From contig JANXYX010000012.1 in assembly GCA_025408425.1 (NCBI GenBank), positions 124,001 through 188,000 of the forward strand: a stretch of 64,000 bases of DNA, read 5' to 3'. Under the pieces are notes generated by a model, which was not told the DNA's origin, did no database searches, and worked only from the letters and a program-made list of their open reading frames with translations. The position numbers and the translations under genes are program-made. Shown piece after piece: positions 18,401 to 27,311 of the stretch. Source of the DNA: Granulicella sp. GTDB taxonomy: Bacteria; Acidobacteriota; Terriglobia; Terriglobales; Acidobacteriaceae. Position 1 is the first letter of the stretch. Every line of letters begins with the position of its first letter.

Positions 18401-19058
18401 CTGTGGTGGGTGCGACTGAGGGCGAGGTGGTGGCCGGACGGGGCGCAAGCCAGAATTCTGTGTCGTGTTTGGTTTCGTAGGCGTCTAGTTCGGACTCGTG
18501 GCGGAGGGTTAGGCCTATGTCGTCGAGTCCGTTCAGGAGGCAGTATTTGCGGAATGGGTCGATTTCGAAGGTGGCGCTGAAGCCTTGGTCGTCGGTGATG
18601 GTTTGGGCTTCGAGGTTGATGGTGATCTGGTGCGCTGGGTTGGCAGCGCTGCGAGCGGAGAGGAGGTTGACGTCGGCCTCGGGGAGGCGGACGAGGATCA
18701 TGCCGTTTTTGCCGGCGTTGGAGAAGAAGATGTCGGCGAAGCTGGGAGCGATGACAGCGAGGAAGCCGAAGTCGGTGAGGGCCCAGGCGGCGTGCTCGCG
18801 AGAGCTGCCGCAGCCGAAGTTCTTGCCGGCGATGAGGATTTTTGCTCCGGCGTAGGCGGGGTTGTTGAGGACGAAGGAGTCATCGGGTTGGCCGGTGTTG
18901 GGGCCTTCCTGGATGCGGCGCCAGTCGAAGAAGAGGAACTCGCCGTAGCCGGTGCGCTCGATACGCTTGAGGAACTGCTTGGGGATGATCTGGTCGGTGT
19001 CGATATTCGAGATATCGAGGGGGGCTGCGGTGGAGGTGAGGGTGTTGATGGCGATCAT
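18387..19058 (-). CDS. leuD: 3-isopropylmalate dehydratase small subunit
   Basis: LeuD is the swivelling-domain subunit of isopropylmalate isomerase and pairs with LeuC. It shows NIDTDQIIPKQFLKRI near residue 18, the GKNFGCGSSREHAAWAL loop near 80, and FADIFFSNAGKNG. ATG 19058 overlaps the leuC stop codon by one base (TAATG), so translation is probably coupled. At 223 residues it is slightly long, with a Ser/Thr/Pro tail (TTSPSVAPTTEVSS) of which the last residues are encoded by an intergenic repeat. Confidence 0.95.
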   Translation of the reverse strand: MIAINTLTSTAAPLDISNIDTDQIIPKQFLKRIERTGYGEFLFFDWRRIQEGPNTGQPDDSFVLNNPAYAGAKILIAGKNFGCGSSREHAAWALTDFGFLAVIAPSFADIFFSNAGKNGMILVRLPEADVNLLSARSAANPAHQITINLEAQTITDDQGFSATFEIDPFRKYCLLNGLDDIGLTLRHESELDAYETKHDTEFWLAPRPATTSPSVAPTTEVSS

Positions 19059-20494
19059 TAGTTGGCCTCCTTGAACTTCCATGTGCGGATATCGGTGAAG
19101 TGGCCGGCGATGGCGGCGGCGGCGGCCATTTGAGGGGAGACGAGGTGGGTGCGGCCTCCTCGGCCCTGGCGGCCTTCGAAGTTGCGGTTGCTGGTGGAAG
19201 CGCAGCGCTCGCCGGGGGCGAGGATGTCGGGGTTCATGCCGAGGCACATGCTGCAACCGGGCTCGCGCCAGTCGAAGCCGGCTGCTGTGAAGATCTTGTC
19301 GAGGCCTTCTTCTTCGGCTTGTTTTTTGACGTGCTGGGAGCCGGGGACGACCATGGCGCGGACGGTGGTGGCTACGTGATAGCCACGGACGACGGCTGCT
19401 GCGGCGCGGAGGTCTTCGATGCGCGCGTTGGTGCAGGAGCCGATGAAGGCGCGGTCGATGGCGATCTCTTCGATGGGTGTGCCGGGCTTGAGGTCCATGT
19501 ACTCGAGGGCGCGCTCGAAGTTTTTCTGGTCGGCTTCGCTGGCGGTTGGGTCGGGCAGAGGGACGGTGGATTTGACGCCGGTGACCATGCCGGGCGAGGT
19601 ACCCCAGGAGACGGTGGGGGTGATGTCAGCGGCGTTGATGAGGAGTTCGCGGTCGAAGGTTGCGCCGGGGTCAGTGGCAAGGGTGGACCAGTGGGCGACG
19701 GCGGTATCCCATGCAGCGCCGGTGGGTGAGAATTTGCGGCCCTGGAGGTAGGTGAAGGTGGTGGCGTCGGGGGCGATCATTCCGGCGCGAGCCCCGGCCT
19801 CGATGGACATGTTGCAGATGGTCATGCGGCCTTCCATGGAGAGGGCGCGGATGGCGGAGCCGGCGTACTCGACGACGTAGCCGGTGGCGCCAGCGGTGCC
19901 GATCTGACCGATGATGTGGAGGACGAGGTCCTTGGCGGTGACGCCGGAGTGGAGGTCGCCATCAACGGAGATGCGGAAGGTTTTGGGCTTGTCCTGAGGG
20001 AGCGTCTGGGTGGCCATGACGTGCTCGACTTCAGAGGTGCCGATGCCGAAGGCGAGTGCTCCGAAGGCTCCGTGGGTGGAGGTGTGGGAGTCGCCGCAGA
20101 CGATGGTCATGCCGGGTTTGGTGAGGCCGAGTTCGGGGCCGATGATGTGGACGATGCCCTGGTTGGGGGACTGGACGTCGTAGAGCTCGACGTCGAAGTC
20201 AGCGCAGTTCTTGCGGAGGGCTTCGATCTGCTTGGAGGCGATCTGGTCGACGATGTGGAGACGGTCGGCGATGCTCGATGTGGGGACGTTGTGGTCGACG
20301 GTGGCGACGGTACGGTCGGGGCGGCGGAGCTTGCGGCCGGCCATGCGGAGTCCGTCGAAGGCCTGTGGGGATGTGACCTCGTGGACGAGGTGGAGATCGA
20401 TGTAGATGATGGAGGGCTCGCCCTGCGGTTCGGCGACGACGTGCTGCTGCCAGACTTTTTCGAAGAGGGTGCGAGGGGATGCGGTGGTGGTCAT
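19058..20494 (-). CDS. leuC: 3-isopropylmalate dehydratase large subunit
   Basis: LeuC is the iron-sulphur subunit that isomerises 2-isopropylmalate to 3-isopropylmalate. It has [10 protein letters not shown] at the start, the [20 protein letters not shown] signature near 140, and the cluster cysteines in [13 protein letters not shown] and [11 protein letters not shown]. The 478-residue length is typical. Its ATG overlaps the TGA of the upstream secreted-protein gene by four bases (ATGA), and its stop overlaps the leuD start, so three genes are coupled. Confidence 0.97.
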   Translation of the reverse strand: MTTTASPRTLFEKVWQQHVVAEPQGEPSIIYIDLHLVHEVTSPQAFDGLRMAGRKLRRPDRTVATVDHNVPTSSIADRLHIVDQIASKQIEALRKNCADFDVELYDVQSPNQGIVHIIGPELGLTKPGMTIVCGDSHTSTHGAFGALAFGIGTSEVEHVMATQTLPQDKPKTFRISVDGDLHSGVTAKDLVLHIIGQIGTAGATGYVVEYAGSAIRALSMEGRMTICNMSIEAGARAGMIAPDATTFTYLQGRKFSPTGAAWDTAVAHWSTLATDPGATFDRELLINAADITPTVSWGTSPGMVTGVKSTVPLPDPTASEADQKNFERALEYMDLKPGTPIEEIAIDRAFIGSCTNARIEDLRAAAAVVRGYHVATTVRAMVVPGSQHVKKQAEEEGLDKIFTAAGFDWREPGCSMCLGMNPDILAPGERCASTSNRNFEGRQGRGGRTHLVSPQMAAAAAIAGHFTDIRTWKFKEAN

Positions 20495-21195
20495 GATTTT
20501 GCCTTCTGCTCAGGTTGCTGAGGGATGGGGGTTACGCCGACGGTGGTGGGTGGAACCTGGTGCGGGGTGCCGTCGGGGTCGACGAGAATTGTGTTGGTGA
20601 TGTTAGGCAGTGTGGTGCTGCCGGAGCTGGGTTGCGCGGCCCAGTGGGCGAGGGCGCGGGTGAGAGCTGGAGGGATTGGTCCAGTGCTGAGGGGGCGGTT
20701 GGCGAAGACCCACATGGTGTATTCGGCACCGGCCTGACTGGGGATTTTGTTGTCTTTGGTCCAGTCGATGGCAGCGAAGACGACGAGGGCGTGGTCGGTT
20801 CCGAGGTCAACGAACACGAGGCCGTGCGAGGGACAGAAGTGGAGGACGCAGCCATCGATGAGGAGGTAGCGGTTGTCGTCGAGGACGACTTTGCCGGGAA
20901 CGGCGAGGAACTCCATGATGGTGTCGGTGAGGGACTGATTGTCGTTCCAGAAGGTTTGGGGGGCTTTCAGATGTTCGCGGATGAAGGGTTTGAAGCGTTC
21001 GTCGCGAATGAGGTCGTTCTGGCGGCCATCGGGCTCCGGAACGGCGAAGGGAGCGAGCCAGGAGACGTCTTCGCGGGCATCTTTGTCTTTATGAGAGAGC
21101 TGAGGCATGTGGAACTGGGCGCAGGCGCTCGTCGCGAATACGAATGTGAGTACGGCGAGTTGGAGATGACGGCGCATGGGGTTGGTCAACAACAA
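20491..21195 (-). CDS. Secreted protein of unknown function in the leu operon
   Basis: The 234-residue protein has a signal peptide ([20 protein letters not shown], cut near residue 26). The mature part has no family I recognise. Notable segments are [40 protein letters not shown], an [20 protein letters not shown] strand with two Cys, and a Pro-rich tail. Translation may begin at ATG 21177 (MRRHLQ) rather than 21195. It ends with a four-base overlap on leuC, so the two are coupled although their products would work in different compartments. I cannot tell what it does; presence in this operon may be incidental or conserved. Confidence 0.75.
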   Translation of the reverse strand: MLLTNPMRRHLQLAVLTFVFATSACAQFHMPQLSHKDKDAREDVSWLAPFAVPEPDGRQNDLIRDERFKPFIREHLKAPQTFWNDNQSLTDTIMEFLAVPGKVVLDDNRYLLIDGCVLHFCPSHGLVFVDLGTDHALVVFAAIDWTKDNKIPSQAGAEYTMWVFANRPLSTGPIPPALTRALAHWAAQPSSGSTTLPNITNTILVDPDGTPHQVPPTTVGVTPIPQQPEQKAKS

Positions 21196-21216
21196 ACAAG
21201 TTCAAAGACAAGAGTC

Positions 21217-21250
21217 AAAAGCGGATACTCGCGCTTCGCGAAGGATGACA
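21217..21250. repeat. Palindromic repeat, copy D
   Basis: AAAAGCGGATACTCGCGCTT is followed by CGCGAAGGATGACA. It shares the AGGATGACA arm and the AAAAGC lead with the repeats at 18271-18400 and 63124-63190. It lies between leuB and the secreted-protein gene. Confidence 0.5.
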
Positions 21251-21268
21251 ACGTGAAGTGGTATTGGG

Positions 21269-22369
21269 TTAGACGGCATGCATGGACTGGCGGCGGTCGA
21301 TGTCTTCGACGAGTGCCTGGTGAACCAGTTTTCCCATCTCCTGGGTCGTGACGGTTTGGGAGCTGCCGCGGGCGATATCGGCGGTACGGTAGCCGGCGTC
21401 CAGGACCTTATTGACGGCTTGCTCAACGGCTCGTGCATCTTGCTCGAGGTTGGCGGAGTGGCGGAGAACCATGGCGGCGGTAAGGATGGCGCCAAGAGGG
21501 TTGGCCTTACCGGTGCCGGCGATGTCGGGAGCGGAGCCATGGACGGGTTCGTAGAGATTTACTGCTCCGCCGATGGTGGCTGATGGGAGCATGCCGAGGG
21601 AGCCGGTAATGACGCCGGCTTCGTCGGAGAGGATGTCGCCGAAGAGGTTCTCGGTGAGGACGACGTCGAAGTTGCGGGGGATGTTCATGATGTGCATCGC
21701 CATGGAGTCGACGAGTTGGTGCTCGAGGGTGACGGAGGGGTAATCCTTGGCGACTTCAGTGACGGTGGCGCGCCAGAGCTGGGAGACTTCGAGGACGTTG
21801 GCCTTGTCGACGGAGGTGACCTTCTTGCGGCGTTTGGCTGCGAGCTCGAAGGCGACGCGGGCGACGCGGACGACTTCGTCGCGGGTGTAGCGCATGGTGT
21901 TGATCGCTTCGTTGGTTTCGCGGTTCCACCAGCGGGGCGCGCCGAAGTAGAGGCCGCCGAGGAGCTCGCGGACGAAGAGGATGTCGACGTCGGCGGTGAC
22001 CTCGGGACGTAAGGGGGAGCTTCCGGAGAGGGCCTTATAGGCGATGGAGGGGCGCAGATTGGCGTAGCCGCCGAGGGCCTGGCGGATCTGGAGGAGGCCG
22101 GCTTCGGGGCGCTTGTCGGGGGTGAGAGCGTTGAACTTGTTGTCGCCGACGGCACCGAGGAGGACGGCGTCGGAGTCGAGCGCGATGTCGAGGGTAGCAG
22201 TGGGGAGTGGTGAGCCGTGGGCGGTGATGGCGACTCCGCCGATGAGGGCGGGGGTGAAGGTGAAGTCGTGGCCACCGAGTTCGGCGACAGCCTTGAGGAT
22301 GCTGACGGCTTCGTGGGTGACTTCGGGGCCGATGCCGTCGCCGGCGAGGACTGCAATTTTGAGACGCAT
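21269..22369 (-). CDS. leuB: 3-isopropylmalate dehydrogenase
   Basis: LeuB oxidatively decarboxylates 3-isopropylmalate to 2-ketoisocaproate with NAD+. It opens with IAVLAGDGIGPEVTHEAVSI, has the GAVGDNKFN and EAGLLQIRQALGGYANLRP segments, and carries the DILSDEAGVITGSLGMLPSA metal/substrate region. The 366-residue length is normal. It is 80 bases downstream of the leuA stop, with a BIME in between. Confidence 0.97.
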   Translation of the reverse strand: MRLKIAVLAGDGIGPEVTHEAVSILKAVAELGGHDFTFTPALIGGVAITAHGSPLPTATLDIALDSDAVLLGAVGDNKFNALTPDKRPEAGLLQIRQALGGYANLRPSIAYKALSGSSPLRPEVTADVDILFVRELLGGLYFGAPRWWNRETNEAINTMRYTRDEVVRVARVAFELAAKRRKKVTSVDKANVLEVSQLWRATVTEVAKDYPSVTLEHQLVDSMAMHIMNIPRNFDVVLTENLFGDILSDEAGVITGSLGMLPSATIGGAVNLYEPVHGSAPDIAGTGKANPLGAILTAAMVLRHSANLEQDARAVEQAVNKVLDAGYRTADIARGSSQTVTTQEMGKLVHQALVEDIDRRQSMHAV

Positions 22370-22383
22370 GCTTTTGATACCTC

Positions 22384-22437
22384 AGGGGTAAAAGCCCCTC
22401 TGGATGTGGGACTCTTCGGCACGGCTGACGCCGTGCC
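22384..22437. repeat. BIME-like double palindrome between leuA and leuB
   Basis: AGGGG (22384-22388) pairs with CCCCT (22395-22399), and GGCACGGC (22418-22425) pairs exactly with GCCGTGCC (22430-22437). It is the closest relative of the 16409-16463 element and lies directly 3' of the shortened leuA. Confidence 0.8.
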
Positions 22438-22449
22438 ATTAGCACAATT

Positions 22450-23625
22450 TTAGTGCGTTGCGACCACGGATTTTGCGGGTTGCAGGAGACTTAGCAGATC
22501 CTGGTCGTAGATGGATTTCTTGCGGTCGGCTAGTTCGGTGAAGCGGGTGTAGACCTCGTCGAGCTGGTTGCGGTCGAGAGGGTGGCCGAGTTTTTCGAGG
22601 CGGTCGGCGAGGGCGCGGCGGCCAGAGTGTTTGCCGAGGACGAGATTGGTGTTGCCGGCGCCGACGGAGGCAGGGGTCATGATCTCGTAGGTGAGGGGGT
22701 TGGACATCATGCCGTGCTGGTGGATACCGGACTCGTGGGCGAAAGCGTTGGCTCCGACGACGGCCTTGTTGGGCGAGCAGCCGAAGGAGATGCACTCGGC
22801 GAGCATCTGGCTGGTGGGGTAGAGCTCGGTCATTTTGAGGTTATGGGTATAGGGGTAGATGTCGTGGCGAACCATGATGGCGGCTGCGATCTCTTCGAGG
22901 GCGGCGTTGCCGGCGCGCTCGCCGATTCCGTTGATGGTGCACTCGACCTGGCGAGCTCCGGCCTGAATGCCGGCGAGAGAGTTGGCGACGGCCATGCCGA
23001 GGTCATTGTGGCAATGGGTGGAGAGGATGACGTTCTCGATGCCGGGGACGCGTGTTTTGACCAAGCGGAATATGGCGGCGTATTCGTCGGGCGTGGTGTA
23101 GCCGACGGTATCGGGGATGTTGATGGTGGTGGCCCCGGCCTGGACGGCGACGGTGATCATTTTGATGAGGAACTCGTGATCGGATCGGGTGCCGTCCTCG
23201 GTGGAGAATTCGACGTCGTCAGTGAAGGTTCGGGCGAACTGGACGGATTCGGCTGCGTGGTCGAGGGCTTGTTCTCTGGTGATGCGGAGTTTGTACTCAA
23301 GGTGAAGGTCAGAGGAGGCGAGGAAGACGTGGATGCGATTGCTGGCGGCTGGTTGAACGGCGCGGCCTGCGGCCTCGATGTCTTCGCGTTTGCAACGGGC
23401 GAGCGATGCGATGCGGGTTCCGTGGACCTCGCGGGCGATGGCTTGGACGGCGTTGAAGTCACCTTCGGAGGCGATGGCGAATCCAGCCTCGAGGACGTCG
23501 ACGCCGAGGGCCGCGAGTTGATGGGCCATGCGGAGCTTTTCGTCGTGGTGCATGGTGCAGCCGGGGGACTGCTCGCCGTCGCGGAGGGTGGTGTCGAAGA
23601 ATACGATCTGGTTTGGTGATGGCAT
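22450..23625 (-). CDS. leuA: 2-isopropylmalate synthase-like enzyme lacking the regulatory domain
   Basis: LeuA condenses acetyl-CoA with 2-ketoisovalerate, the entry to leucine synthesis. The TIM barrel is complete: FFDTTLRDGEQSPG, STHCHNDLGMAVANSLAG (metal ligands) and GIGERAGNAALEE. The linker subdomains follow, with ESGIHQHGM and LGKHSGRRAL. The protein then ends (YDQDLLSLLQPAKSVVATH), at about 391 residues. Classical LeuA has roughly 115 more residues forming the leucine-binding domain. Start is ATG 23625 (MPSPNQIVFF). Homocitrate or citramalate synthase is possible, but location with leuBCD favours LeuA. Confidence 0.9.
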   Translation of the reverse strand: MPSPNQIVFFDTTLRDGEQSPGCTMHHDEKLRMAHQLAALGVDVLEAGFAIASEGDFNAVQAIAREVHGTRIASLARCKREDIEAAGRAVQPAASNRIHVFLASSDLHLEYKLRITREQALDHAAESVQFARTFTDDVEFSTEDGTRSDHEFLIKMITVAVQAGATTINIPDTVGYTTPDEYAAIFRLVKTRVPGIENVILSTHCHNDLGMAVANSLAGIQAGARQVECTINGIGERAGNAALEEIAAAIMVRHDIYPYTHNLKMTELYPTSQMLAECISFGCSPNKAVVGANAFAHESGIHQHGMMSNPLTYEIMTPASVGAGNTNLVLGKHSGRRALADRLEKLGHPLDRNQLDEVYTRFTELADRKKSIYDQDLLSLLQPAKSVVATH

Positions 23626-23653
23626 AGGGGCACAGTCCTTCGATCTGGACGTT

Positions 23654-23674
23654 ATCATAACGCAGGCTTATGAT
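23654..23674. promoter_or_regulatory. Candidate LysR-regulator operator between leuA and its divergent regulator
   Basis: ATCATAA (23654-23660) and TTATGAT (23668-23674) form a perfect inverted repeat with a seven-base spacer. It lies 29 bases upstream of the leuA start and between two divergent genes, the usual place for a LysR-type operator. Confidence 0.55.
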
Positions 23675-23745
23675 GATTGGAAGAAGTATCACAATTTCTA
23701 ATCAGGCTATTCGGCGAAATTGCTGGAAGCCGGGGTGGGTGCGGT

Positions 23746-24669
23746 TTGGAGCTGGTGCAACTGGAGACGTTTCTGGCGGTGGCTGAGGAGCGCAGTTTCT
23801 CGCGTGCCGCGGCACGGCTGCACCGGACACAGCCTGCGGTGAGCCAGGCGATCGCCAAGCTGGAGCAGGAACTGGGCGAAGTGCTGTTTGAGCGGTCGTC
23901 ACGTGATGGGACGCTGACAGATGCGGGCGAGGTGCTGCGGGAGTATGCGCTGAAGCTGTTGAATCTGCGGAATGAAGCGACGGGTGCGTTAAGCGAGTTG
24001 CGGGAGCTGCATCGTGGGCGACTGAACTTGGCGGCGAACGAGTACACCTGTCTGTATCTGCTGCCGCTGCTGGACGAGTTTAGACGGCAGAATCCGCGGA
24101 TCAAGCTGGCAGTGCAGCGGTCGCTGGCGAGCCGGATATCGGATGAAGTGCTGATGCATTCGGTGGAGCTTGGGGTGCTGTCGTTCCGACCGGATGATGC
24201 CCAGGTAAAGTCGATCGTGGTGTATCGGGATGAGCTGGCGTTTGTGGTGAATCCGAAGCATGCTCTGGCGCAGGAGAAGGAGGTTTCGATCCGGCAGCTG
24301 GGGGGGCTAAATTTTATTGCGCACAATATCTCTTCCCCGCAACGGTTGAAGGTGATTCAGACCTTCAAGCGGCACAAGACTCCGCTACAGATGGGGGTCG
24401 AGTTGCCGACGATGGAGGCGATCAAGCGGTTTGTGGCGATGGGGAACGGTGTGGCGTTGGTGCCAGGGTTGACGGTGCAGACGGAGTTGGAGAACGGTAC
24501 GCTGGTGCGGGTACAGGTTCCTGAGTTGCAGATGGAGCGGAAGTTGCGACTGGTGCATCGGAGACAGGCGAGCTTGTCGCATGCGGCCGTGTCGTTTCTG
24601 AAGGTGGTGGAGGAGTACGCGGCGGCGCATGGCGATCCGTATTGCTTCCATGTGGAGCGCGGAATTTAG
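23746..24669 (+). CDS. LysR-family transcriptional regulator divergent from leuA
   Basis: The N-terminal winged helix-turn-helix is clear: LETFLAVAEERSFSRAAARL, then HRTQPAVSQAIAKLEQELGE and LFERSSRDGTLTDAG. The C-terminal two-lobe effector domain runs from about residue 90 to the end, with SVELGVLSFRPDD and FVAMGNGVALVPGL. I start at TTG 23746 (MELVQLETFL), close to the usual LysR start; upstream TTG/GTG codons give an unlikely extension. Its position head to head with leuA and a shared inverted repeat suggest that it regulates leucine genes, like LeuO or IlvY, though no effector can be read from sequence. Confidence 0.9.
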   Translation: MELVQLETFLAVAEERSFSRAAARLHRTQPAVSQAIAKLEQELGEVLFERSSRDGTLTDAGEVLREYALKLLNLRNEATGALSELRELHRGRLNLAANEYTCLYLLPLLDEFRRQNPRIKLAVQRSLASRISDEVLMHSVELGVLSFRPDDAQVKSIVVYRDELAFVVNPKHALAQEKEVSIRQLGGLNFIAHNISSPQRLKVIQTFKRHKTPLQMGVELPTMEAIKRFVAMGNGVALVPGLTVQTELENGTLVRVQVPELQMERKLRLVHRRQASLSHAAVSFLKVVEEYAAAHGDPYCFHVERGI

Positions 24670-24779
24670 GAGCAAGGAAAAAGTTGTGAAGAACCTTTCC
24701 GAGAAAAATGCGTCTTTACGATTAGATTTACGCGTCGGAGAAGATCGTCCGGCATAAGCAGCACGAATGAGGGTTGGCT

Positions 24780-25253
24780 ATGAAGATGATAAAGCTTGGG
24801 AAGACTGGAGCGCAGCTGGCGATGCTGGCGCTTTGTATGACGACGCTGAGTGCTGTGTCGATGCTGGCGCAGGATAGTTCGGTGCCACCACCAGCTCCGC
24901 AAGGTGGGCAGGACCGTCCGATGGGACGTCCGGGGCCGATGCAGATGCAGGAACGGCAACTGGCACGGATGACCACGGAACTAAATCTGAGTGCGGACCA
25001 GGTAACGCAGATTAAATCTATCCAGGCGGATACGAATAAGCAGATGCTGGCTCTGCGAGACGATACATCGACTGCTCCTGAGGACAAGCGGGAGAAGATG
25101 ATGTCGATTCGGAAGGCATCGCGGGAGAAGGTTCGGAGGGTGTTGACGGACGATCAGAAGACGAAGTTTGATGCGATGGAAGCGCGGATGAGGGAGAGGC
25201 GGGAAGAGCATCGCGAGGGTCAGGGCGGGGCTCCAGCAGCGCCTCCGCAGTAG
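24780..25253 (+). CDS. Spy/CpxP-like periplasmic protein
   Basis: The 157-residue protein has a signal peptide (MKMIKLGKTGAQLAMLALCM, cut near residue 31) and a Pro/Met/Gln-rich linker. A helical core follows with the LTXXQ-type pattern (ELNLSADQVTQIKSI and VLTDDQKTKFDAM). The tail is charged (RMRERREEHREGQ). Such proteins are periplasmic chaperones or metal/stress adaptors. ATG 24780 is preceded by GAGGG. No cpx or metal genes are adjacent. Confidence 0.78.
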   Translation: MKMIKLGKTGAQLAMLALCMTTLSAVSMLAQDSSVPPPAPQGGQDRPMGRPGPMQMQERQLARMTTELNLSADQVTQIKSIQADTNKQMLALRDDTSTAPEDKREKMMSIRKASREKVRRVLTDDQKTKFDAMEARMRERREEHREGQGGAPAAPPQ

Positions 25254-25461
25254 GTTGGATGGGTTGATGGGGTGGAAAGTGAGACCGGGGGAAGGTGAGT
25301 CCTTCGGCCTTCTTGAGTGGGTTGCGCCCCGATGGACGCTGCTACGGGTACAATTACCAAAGCGACTGCGCGTTCGGCGATTGGCTCAAGGACGATTGTG
25401 AGCGTAGCGCCTGCGGGACAGAGGCGAAGCTTTGAACGAATTCGAAGGGATTTAGCGAAGA

Positions 25462-26055
25462 ATGAAGAAGATGATGTTGTTGGGCGCGCTGATACTGTCG
25501 GCGGCTTCAGGGTATGGGCAGGAGAGTCGGCAGGATGTGAGCGCGAGTGGCATTGGGCTATTTGCGCCCGAGGTGCATGGGAACGCTGTCCAGCAGAACA
25601 CGAGCAGCACTTACGGCTTTCTGGGTAGCTACCGATATATGCTCACTCCTCGTAGTGCGCTTGAGGTGAACTACTCCTTCGCGCAAAACTACCAGAACTA
25701 TAAGACGAGCTTTCTGACTGGGCAGATCCATCAGCGCCAGCAGGAGATCTCTGGTGCCTATGTTTACAACCTGAATTTCAGGAACTTCAGCCCGTTTGCG
25801 GAGGTTGGCGTAGGAGCACTGATTTTTACGCCGATTCGTGATTATGGCTCCACTAGCTTTGATACGAAGCAGAATACGAATATCGGGGCGTTGTTTGGTG
25901 CCGGTGTGGCGTACGAGCTGAGCCCTAGCTTTGATATTCGAGCGGAGTATCGCGGGTTTGTGGTGAAGGCTCCGAACTTTGGTCTGGACAGCTTCAAGAC
26001 GAACCGGTACGAGGTTATCTCAATGCCTTCGTTGGGTGTCGCTTACCACTTCTAG
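25462..26055 (+). CDS. Small outer-membrane beta-barrel protein
   Basis: The 197-residue product has a signal peptide (MKKMMLLGALILSAASGYGQ) and then alternating aromatic and aliphatic strands typical of an eight-stranded OmpA/OmpX-like barrel. Examples are YGFLGSYRYMLT, FSPFAEVGVGALIF and IGALFGAGVAYELS. It ends SLGVAYHF, with the C-terminal aromatic Phe needed for Bam recognition. It has no plug or periplasmic domain. The 208 bases upstream hold nothing I can identify. A strong terminator follows. Confidence 0.8.
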   Translation: MKKMMLLGALILSAASGYGQESRQDVSASGIGLFAPEVHGNAVQQNTSSTYGFLGSYRYMLTPRSALEVNYSFAQNYQNYKTSFLTGQIHQRQQEISGAYVYNLNFRNFSPFAEVGVGALIFTPIRDYGSTSFDTKQNTNIGALFGAGVAYELSPSFDIRAEYRGFVVKAPNFGLDSFKTNRYEVISMPSLGVAYHF

Positions 26056-26075
26056 TATTACGAGGCGCACCAATG

Positions 26076-26104
26076 GAAAGCCCCGGCTTGAGGCCGGGGC
26101 TTTC
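26076..26104. terminator. Bidirectional terminator between two convergent barrel genes
   Basis: A perfect 12-bp stem (GAAAGCCCCGGC at 26076-26087 with its complement at 26093-26104) encloses a five-base loop. It is followed by TGTTTG on the plus strand and preceded by an A-rich stretch for the minus strand. Confidence 0.85.
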
Positions 26105-26129
26105 TGTTTGGCTTTGGGGGAATCGGGAT

Positions 26130-26666
26130 CTATCTGAAGTGATAGGCGAGGCCGATGGTAGTTACGAATGGGGTGAGGCCATTGGCCTGCCCAAGGTTGT
26201 TTTCGAAGCCGCTCCAGTACTGGTATTCGACGTCACCGCGGAAGTTGAGGTAGCGCTTGATCCGGATGTCGGCGCCTCCTCCTCCTGCCGCCATGTTGTA
26301 TGCGAGGTTTGCGGAGTTGTTGGCATAGTTGAAGACTCCGCGGCCGATCATGATTTTGGCGTATGGAGAGACGCGACCGTAGGTGCGGAAGTAGCGGCCA
26401 CCGATCTCATAGGTCTTTTCGTAGTATTGAGCGGGGCTCGAGCTCTTGTTGAAGTGAAACTCGGCTTCGACTCCCAGATGGCGAGTGAAATCGAAGTCAG
26501 TGTAGATGCCAAAACCATGGTAGAGGTCTGGTGAGTAGTCGGAGTGAGCGAAGCTGTAGCCTGCCCCGATTTGAAGGTCTCCCCAGCGTGAAGCTGTGGG
26601 GGTGGCCTGAGCATGGACCATAAAAGTTGTTGCCAGCAGGGCGATGAAGATAGAGACCCTTTTCAC
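26130..26666 (-). CDS. Small outer-membrane beta-barrel protein, paralogue 1
   Basis: The 178-residue product has a signal peptide (MKRVSIFIALLATTFMVHAQ) and barrel strands such as DLQIGAGYSFAHSDYSPDLY, IYTDFDFTRHLGVEAEFHF and YAKIMIGRG. It ends TIGLAYHFR. The neighbouring gene at 26772-27311 has the same order of motifs (PTASRxGxLQxGAGxxF, DFDFTxHxGVE, PxVTTIGxAYxF), so they are tandem duplicates that have diverged. Function is unknown. Members of this family are common among acidobacterial surface proteins (inference). Confidence 0.78.
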   Translation of the reverse strand: MKRVSIFIALLATTFMVHAQATPTASRWGDLQIGAGYSFAHSDYSPDLYHGFGIYTDFDFTRHLGVEAEFHFNKSSSPAQYYEKTYEIGGRYFRTYGRVSPYAKIMIGRGVFNYANNSANLAYNMAAGGGGADIRIKRYLNFRGDVEYQYWSGFENNLGQANGLTPFVTTIGLAYHFR

Positions 26667-26771
26667 CAGTACATTCTCCCGTAGACGATCGTTTGGTGAG
26701 GTTAGGCCGATCGTAGACCGTTTTATGAAATTCTGAAAGTCATTCGCTACAAGAATTGAGAAGCGAGACTC

Positions 26772-27311
26772 CTATGGGAAAGAATAAGCGACCCCGATCG
26801 TGGTAACGATGGGGCTGAGACCGTTGCCGTATCCGGGCCATTTCTGGAACTCTACGTCGATGGCACGAATGTTGATACTGCGTGTTGCTTTGATATCGAC
26901 ACCACCGCCAAAGGCGTAGATTTTGTAAGTTGCCGACGAGTGTGGTGAGGTGTCGAACTGATAATTGAGGCGCCCGATTCCGAAGACAGCCTTGGCGTAG
27001 GCACTGATGCGGTTGCGACGTACGACATAGCGTGGACCGAACAAGTAACTATCTTCTCCCACGTCGCCTGGGGCGACGATGCTTGCAAAGTGAATATCCC
27101 CTTCGACACCGATGTGCTTGGTGAAGTCAAAATCCCCATAGACTGAGACCCCTTTGGTCATCTCGGGAGTGTAGTCGGTCGAATCGAAGGTCACTCCAGC
27201 GCCGAGTTGGAGGGTTCCGTTGCGAGATGCAGTCGGAACCGCCTGGGCGTGGGAGTTGATGGAAAGACCAAACACGCAAGCGATCAGGCCGATGAGCGAA
27301 TGCCGTTTCAA
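26772..27311 (-). CDS. Small outer-membrane beta-barrel protein, paralogue 2
   Basis: The 179-residue product starts MKRHSLIGLIACVFGLS and is cut near SHAQA. Strand-like segments include LQLGAGVTFDSTDYTP, YGDFDFTKHIGVEGDIHF and YAFGGGVDIKATRSINI. It ends in TIGVAYSFP, with Pro after the terminal Phe. It shares the core motifs of the gene 106 bases downstream. Both lie on the minus strand downstream of the M48-like and TonB genes and could form an envelope operon. Confidence 0.78.
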   Translation of the reverse strand: MKRHSLIGLIACVFGLSINSHAQAVPTASRNGTLQLGAGVTFDSTDYTPEMTKGVSVYGDFDFTKHIGVEGDIHFASIVAPGDVGEDSYLFGPRYVVRRNRISAYAKAVFGIGRLNYQFDTSPHSSATYKIYAFGGGVDIKATRSINIRAIDVEFQKWPGYGNGLSPIVTTIGVAYSFP

